Shown piece after piece: positions 13,218 through 17,295 of a DNA stretch of 17,295 nt. Origin of the DNA: an uncultured Clostridia bacterium (GTDB taxonomy: Bacteria; Bacillota; Clostridia; Christensenellales; Borkfalkiaceae); assembly GCA_904501815.1 (NCBI GenBank), contig CAJGCN010000011.1, forward strand, positions 1-17,295, written 5' to 3'. The position numbers were made by a program, and so were the translations under genes. A model generated the notes under the pieces. That model did not search any database. It was not told the origin of the DNA and worked only from the letters and a program-made list of their open reading frames with translations. Position 1 is the stretch's first letter; each line of letters opens with the position of its first letter.

Positions 13218-13772
13218 TTAAAGCTTGTTGTATTTTTCAAGGACTTTGTCAACCGTGTAATCGCTCGTTTCGATATTGTAGTGATCGTCGCCACTCGAAT
13301 CTCTCGTCACTCTGAATACCAATACTTCGTTAGATTTCATTCCAGCAGGAAGATTTACAGGTTGCAAAATCGCATAGAATTTGCCTGCGTATACGACTGC
13401 GCCGTATTCTTTAAATACGACTTCTTTGCCGTTCTGCCCGTAAAGGGTAAGTCTGCTCGTACCGTCGAATTTCACGCCGTCGCCGATCCCTCTGTTGATT
13501 GCGCCAGAAGTAGCGCTGTTGCCCTTGATTTTACCGCTCATCTTTTCGGATAATTTCTTAACGCCTTTACCGATACGTCTTGCGCCTTTGCCTACTGCGC
13601 TCAAAATGTTCAAAGCAAAACCGAGTGCGCCTGCTAAGAACAAGGCTACGGCAACCAAAACCGAAATAATTTGCAAGGTTTCCATTTCGGTCATCAAAGT
13701 GCCCGCTAACACGAACAGCACGATACCGGCAACTAAGATTTTCCACCAATGAGCTTTAATCTTATCTAACAT
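13218..13772 (-). CDS. Membrane protein with C-terminal DUF1292-like domain
   Basis: This 184-aa protein has two hydrophobic helices at about 11-27 and 33-56, separated by a very short turn containing EME. A Lys/Gly-rich basic linker (61-84) follows. The C-terminal region (about 107-183) reads LTLYGQNGKEVVFKEYG, then KFYAILQPV, NEVLVFRVTRD and YTVDKVLEKY. This matches my memory of the small DUF1292 (YrzB-like) domain, usually a free-standing cytosolic protein of about 90 aa. Function is unknown. The short turn and positive linker suggest both ends are cytoplasmic. It has its own consensus promoter and a strong AGGAGG site preceded by a small hairpin. It converges on clpX. Confidence 0.75.
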   Translation of the reverse strand: MLDKIKAHWWKILVAGIVLFVLAGTLMTEMETLQIISVLVAVALFLAGALGFALNILSAVGKGARRIGKGVKKLSEKMSGKIKGNSATSGAINRGIGDGVKFDGTSRLTLYGQNGKEVVFKEYGAVVYAGKFYAILQPVNLPAGMKSNEVLVFRVTRDSSGDDHYNIETSDYTVDKVLEKYNKL

Positions 13773-13787
13773 AAATTTTTCTCCTCC

Positions 13788-13801
13788 TACGCTTTCGCGT
13801 A
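13788..13801 (-). promoter_or_regulatory. GAAA-tetraloop hairpin abutting the ribosome binding site
   Basis: In the mRNA, TACGC-GAAA-GCGTA forms a 5-bp stem capped by a GNRA tetraloop, and its last base runs straight into AGGAGGAG, 9-10 nt before the ATG of the DUF1292-like gene. It could stabilise the leader or set ribosome access. This is inference from the sequence alone. Confidence 0.5.
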
Positions 13802-13820
13802 AAAAATATTCGTTATTTTT

Positions 13821-13850
13821 ATTATACTATAAATTGAAAGAATATGTCAA
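13821..13850 (-). promoter_or_regulatory. Promoter of the DUF1292-like gene, overlapping the engB stop
   Basis: TTGACA (13850-13845), an 18-bp spacer and TATAAT (13826-13821) on the minus strand match consensus exactly. The TGA within the -35 hexamer (13849-13847) is the stop codon of engB. Confidence 0.85.
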
Positions 13851-14500
13851 GCTTTTTCACATAAATTATTTTCGTTTTCTTCGGAAAATTCTCCCTCTTG
13901 GATGCGTTCGGCGGTATCTAAAACGTCCGCAATTTTTTGCAGAATTTCTTGCTTACCATACCCTGTTTCACTGCTTGTTGCGATTAAATTTCCTTCGCCC
14001 AAGCAAGTTTTGGTGGCAATCGTTTTGATTTGTTCTTTCAGCTTCATTTTAGAGAGCTTATCCGCTTTCGTTAAAACGACGGTAAACGGCAGGATATGAT
14101 AATGCAAAAATTCGAGCATTTGCAAATCGTCTTCGGTCGGGTTATGCCGACAATCGACGAGCATAAACACGTGAGAAATATTCCGTTTATCCTTAAAAAA
14201 ATCGTCGAGCGTGCGCGCCCATTTTTGTTTTTCGGACTTTGCCACTCTTGCAAACCCGTAGCCGGGAAGATCGGCGAGAATAAACTCCCCGAAATCGAAA
14301 TAATTCACGAGCCGAGTTCTGCCCGGCTCACTGCTCGTTTTCGCGAGTTTTTTGCGATTCGCGAGCATATTAATAAACGAGCTTTTGCCCACGTTGGATT
14401 TTCCGCACACGGCAATCATCGGCTTATCGGGCGAAATAAACTGTTTCGCCGTCGCCGCGCTCGTAATAAACGTTGCGTTTTTAATCACTAATTCGTTCAT
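13847..14500 (-). CDS. engB: Ribosome biogenesis GTP-binding protein EngB (YsxC/YihA)
   Basis: EngB is an essential TRAFAC-class GTPase for late 50S subunit assembly. The protein has 217 aa. All GTPase motifs are intact: G1 GKSNVGKS (33-40), G2 PGRT (59-62), G3 DLPG (77-80) with the typical DLPGYGFA, G4 TKADK (144-148), and a G5-like SSE near 176. The ATG start follows GGGAGA. It begins 18 nt after the lon stop, reproducing the lonA-ysxC pair of Bacillus, so the two are probably co-transcribed. The last 20 residues are an acidic, asparagine-rich tail not needed by the fold. Confidence 0.96.
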   Translation of the reverse strand: MNELVIKNATFITSAATAKQFISPDKPMIAVCGKSNVGKSSFINMLANRKKLAKTSSEPGRTRLVNYFDFGEFILADLPGYGFARVAKSEKQKWARTLDDFFKDKRNISHVFMLVDCRHNPTEDDLQMLEFLHYHILPFTVVLTKADKLSKMKLKEQIKTIATKTCLGEGNLIATSSETGYGKQEILQKIADVLDTAERIQEGEFSEENENNLCEKA

Positions 14501-14518
14501 AATCGGTTCTCCCTGTTT

Positions 14519-16963
14519 TTAGCAACGCACGCCGTGCGGTTGAGAAGCCGTGTCTGAAAGGGGTAGGATAGGGGTGCGTTTTTGGTTGCGCGGTTCGGGC
14601 TGAGTGGGTTGGTCTAAAGGACGGAGCGCCAGCGCAAATACTTCTTCGACCGTTGATACGGGGATAAACGTGATGTCTTTGCGGACGGTTTCGGGGATTT
14701 CTTCCACGTCTTTTTGGTTTTCGATAGGCATAATCACCGTCTTAATCCCTATTCTGCGCGCTGCAAGCGCTTTTTCCTTTAACCCACCGATAGGCAAAAC
14801 TTTGCCCCGAAGAGTAATTTCACCCGTCATTGCTACGTCCCGACGGGCTTTTCTGCCCGTGAATGCAGAAAGGATTGCCGTTGCCATCGTAATCCCCGCG
14901 CTCGGACCGTCTTTCGGCGTTGCTCCTTCGGGGACGTGGATATGCAAATCGTAGTTCTCGAACGCGAGTTTTTCTATTCCGTATTTATTCGCGTGCGCGC
15001 GGATATACGTGAGAGCAGCTTGCGCCGATTCCTTCATTACGTCGCCTAATTTACCCGTGAGTTTCACTTCGCCTTTTCCTGGCACTAAGCAGGCTTCAAC
15101 GGTCAGCGTTGTTCCGCCGACTGCCGTCCAAGCAAGCCCCGTCACCGCGCCGACTTCTTCTTCCTTGCGGATTTCGTCGCCCGTAAATCTCGGTGAGCCG
15201 AGCAATTCCAAAACCCGTTTGCGGTCGAGTTTTTCAAGGGGCTTGTCCGCTTCGTCGGCGTGTAAAACGGCGATTTTACGAACGACCGTACCGAGCGTAC
15301 GCTCTAAAGTTCTCACCCCTGCCTCGCGGGTATACCCTTCAATCACCGCGCGAATACCGTCGAGCGTGAATTTTGCCGCACTCGCCGTCAGCCCGTTGGC
15401 TTTGAGCTGTTTAGGAATTAAATAGCGTTTTGCAATTTCGATTTTTTCTTCTTGCGTATAGCCCGAAACTTCGATAATTTCCATTCTGTCGCGCAAAGGA
15501 GCGGGAATAGTGTCTAAGCTGTTTGCCGTCGTTAAGAAAAGTACCTTGCTTAAATCGTACGGGACTTCTAAGAACCTATCGCGGAAGGTGTCGTTTTGTT
15601 CGGGGTCAAGTACTTCCAAAAGCGCGGAAGCGGGGTCGCCACGCATATCCGAAGAAATCTTGTCGATTTCGTCTAATAAAAACACGGGGTTGATACTGCC
15701 TGCGTTTTTCATAGCGTAGATTACCCGTCCCGGCATTGCGCCGATATAGGTGCGACGGTGTCCGCGAATTTCCGCTTCGTCTTTCACCCCGCCTAAACTC
15801 ATTCTCACGAATTTACGGTTAAGCGCACGCGCGATAGAACGCGCGATACTCGTTTTGCCTACGCCCGGCGGGCCGACGAAACAAAGCACGGGGGCTTTCA
15901 TTTCGCCCGTGAGCTTTAACACGGCGAGATATTCGGTGATTCGTTCTTTGATTTTTTCCAAGCCGTAGTGGTCGGCTTCTAAGATTTTAACGCAATCGGA
16001 GAGCTTTTGCGTGTCTTGCGTTTTTTCCGTCCACGCAAGCTCTAAAATTTGATCGAGATAGCCCGTGATAACGGTGTATTCGGGGGAATTTGAGTTCATT
16101 TTTGAAAGTCGGTCAATTTCTTTAAGACATTTTTCTTCGACTTCTTTAGGCAAGCCTTTGGCTTGGATTTTTTGGCGGTATTCGTCTTCTTCTTTGCCGT
16201 CGTCGCCAAGCTCGGCGTGAATGGCTTTGATTTGTTCGCGCAAGAAATACTCTTTTTGCGATTTATCAATATTTTTGCGTACGGCGGTAGAAATTTTCTT
16301 TTCGATTTTAGAAATTTCCAGTTCGTCGTTCAAACACTTCTCGAAATGTTTTAACCGTTCAATCGTTCTGCGTTCTTCTAAAATCTGTTGTTTGATTTCC
16401 GTTTTTACCCGCATTATGGCTAAAATACAGTTAATATACTCGTCGGGGTCTTGCACGTGTTCGTATTTCGCGTAAATTTCTTTCGTGATTTTCCCGTCGT
16501 TCAACAGCACGTCTTTCACAAGCTCCTTAGCCGTGCGAAGATACGCGTCTTCCCACATTTCTTCCCCCCGTACGGTAGCCATTTCGTCGACGACGCCGTG
16601 AAAGCACCCTTCTTCAAAGGACCACGTGCGGAGCTTAGCGCGGTAAAGTCCTTCGACGGACACGCGCACAATCCCGCCTGGAAGCTGAGAGATTTGTTTG
16701 ATTTTTGAAACGCAACCGACTTGGTATAAATCGTCGGGAGTAATTTCGTCTTTTTCCGTAATTTTCTGCGTGCAGATAAAAAGCGTGCGGTCCGTCGTTG
16801 CGGAAGCGCGCTCTACGGCTTTTAAAGTGATAGACCGACCCACTTCAAACGACATGGAAACGTGCGGAAACGCAATTTTCCCGCGAAGCGCGATAATCGG
16901 TAAAACGTTCGTTCTTAATAATTCTTTATCCATAATCTTTTCCATATATTTATTATTACCCAA
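14519..16963 (-). CDS. lon: ATP-dependent protease La (LonA type)
   Basis: Lon is a homohexameric AAA+ serine protease that degrades damaged and regulatory proteins. The 814-aa protein has the LON N-domain (LPIIALRGKIAFPHVSMSFE, from about residue 17), a coiled helical region with KEYFLREQIKAI, Walker A GPPGVGKT (Lys370), Walker B VFLLDEIDK, and the protease domain with the Ser-Lys dyad: Ser688 in DGPSAGI and Lys731 in GGLKEKAL. I placed the start at TTG 16963 because GGAG lies 6 nt before it. ATG codons at 16945 and 16933 are alternatives with poorer sites. It forms an operon with engB. The promoter was not found; repeat R7 lies 49 nt upstream. Confidence 0.95.
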   Translation of the reverse strand: MGNNKYMEKIMDKELLRTNVLPIIALRGKIAFPHVSMSFEVGRSITLKAVERASATTDRTLFICTQKITEKDEITPDDLYQVGCVSKIKQISQLPGGIVRVSVEGLYRAKLRTWSFEEGCFHGVVDEMATVRGEEMWEDAYLRTAKELVKDVLLNDGKITKEIYAKYEHVQDPDEYINCILAIMRVKTEIKQQILEERRTIERLKHFEKCLNDELEISKIEKKISTAVRKNIDKSQKEYFLREQIKAIHAELGDDGKEEDEYRQKIQAKGLPKEVEEKCLKEIDRLSKMNSNSPEYTVITGYLDQILELAWTEKTQDTQKLSDCVKILEADHYGLEKIKERITEYLAVLKLTGEMKAPVLCFVGPPGVGKTSIARSIARALNRKFVRMSLGGVKDEAEIRGHRRTYIGAMPGRVIYAMKNAGSINPVFLLDEIDKISSDMRGDPASALLEVLDPEQNDTFRDRFLEVPYDLSKVLFLTTANSLDTIPAPLRDRMEIIEVSGYTQEEKIEIAKRYLIPKQLKANGLTASAAKFTLDGIRAVIEGYTREAGVRTLERTLGTVVRKIAVLHADEADKPLEKLDRKRVLELLGSPRFTGDEIRKEEEVGAVTGLAWTAVGGTTLTVEACLVPGKGEVKLTGKLGDVMKESAQAALTYIRAHANKYGIEKLAFENYDLHIHVPEGATPKDGPSAGITMATAILSAFTGRKARRDVAMTGEITLRGKVLPIGGLKEKALAARRIGIKTVIMPIENQKDVEEIPETVRKDITFIPVSTVEEVFALALRPLDQPTQPEPRNQKRTPILPLSDTASQPHGVRC

Positions 16964-17012
16964 AACTTACTCCGTTCAAACAAAAGAGTTTTGCTTTAAC
17001 GAAACCCATAAT

Positions 17013-17295
17013 AAGGGTCAAGGGGAGAATCCTTTTAATAGGAAGACCAGAAACTCCCTATTAAGGGTCAAGGGGCATTGCCCCTTGAGGGGTGCAGGGG
17101 CAACGCCCCGCATTATCGGACTTAATTAAGCAACCGATAGGTTGCGTTATTTTCGCCCTTTGGGCGATTGCGTGGCAAAGCCACGAGAGCGGAAAACTAC
17201 GTTTTCCTATTAAGAGTACTCTATTTCGCCTAACGGCGACTTTTGCCAAAGGGGCGTAAAGGCTCTGCCTTTACAATCCGCAAGGGGATTATCCC
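17013..17295 (-). repeat. Mosaic hairpin repeat, copy R7 (upstream of lon), cut by the window edge
   Basis: Plus-strand order is AAGGGTCAAGGGG (17013-17025), a half CCAGAAACTCC module, a second AAGGGTCAAGGGG (17063-17075) heading the hairpin CAAGGGGCATTGCCCCTTG (17069-17087), GGGGCAACGCCCC, GCAACCGATAGGTTGC, TCGCCCTTTGGGCGA, CGTGGCAAAGCCACG, GGAAAACTACGTTTTCC, TCGCCTAACGGCGA, GTAAAGGCTCTGCCTTTAC and the first 15 bases of a CAAGGGGATTATCCC hairpin. Polarity is as in R6. One hairpin with its terminal motif interrupts another module, which suggests nested insertion. Confidence 0.88.

Overview
The window looks like a chromosomal segment around the replication origin of a low-to-mid-GC Gram-positive bacterium, most likely an uncultured member of the Clostridia (Bacillota). 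This rests on gene content and order (rpmH-rnpA-yidD-yidC-jag, lon-engB, tig-clpP-clpX), strong AGGAG ribosome binding sites, sigma-A type promoters with extended -10 motifs, and Firmicutes-type RqcH, YidC and DnaN. The taxonomic placement is inference.

Layout. Positions 251-3923 (minus strand) carry the ribosome/membrane-insertion block rpmH, rnpA, yidD, yidC, jag(khpB). Next come dnaN (4085-5200) and rsmG (5500-6195), also on the minus strand. Positions 6226-6550 are an AT-rich, gene-free stretch with a cluster of DnaA boxes and a DnaA-trio-like unwinding tract, a convincing oriC. No dnaA gene lies next to it, and dnaN points the same way as rpmH, unlike the usual dnaA-dnaN arrangement. Right of the origin are a SLOG/YpsA-like gene (6590-7090) that may be leaderless, and the rescue factor rqcH (7450-9186). 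The folding/proteolysis operon tig-clpP-clpX (9663-12865) is on the plus strand. A membrane-anchored DUF1292-like protein, engB and lon (13218-16963) follow on the minus strand.

The most striking feature is a family of seven mosaic repeats, about 145-310 bp each, in seven of the intergenic gaps. Each is a string of short perfect or near-perfect hairpins, mostly 5-8 bp stems around 3-nt loops. Modules recur in the same order in either orientation, usually end in AAGGGTCAAGGG or its complement, and show compensatory stem changes between copies. They often begin within a few bases of a stop codon. They look like a palindromic or MITE-like repeat family of unknown origin and function.

Functionally the window combines replication start (oriC, dnaN), ribosome biogenesis (rpmH, rnpA, rsmG, engB), membrane insertion (yidC, yidD) and protein quality control (tig, rqcH, clpP, clpX, lon). 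RqcH adds C-terminal alanine tails that ClpXP can degrade in Bacillus, so rqcH and clpXP placed divergently around one repeat form a coherent neighbourhood.
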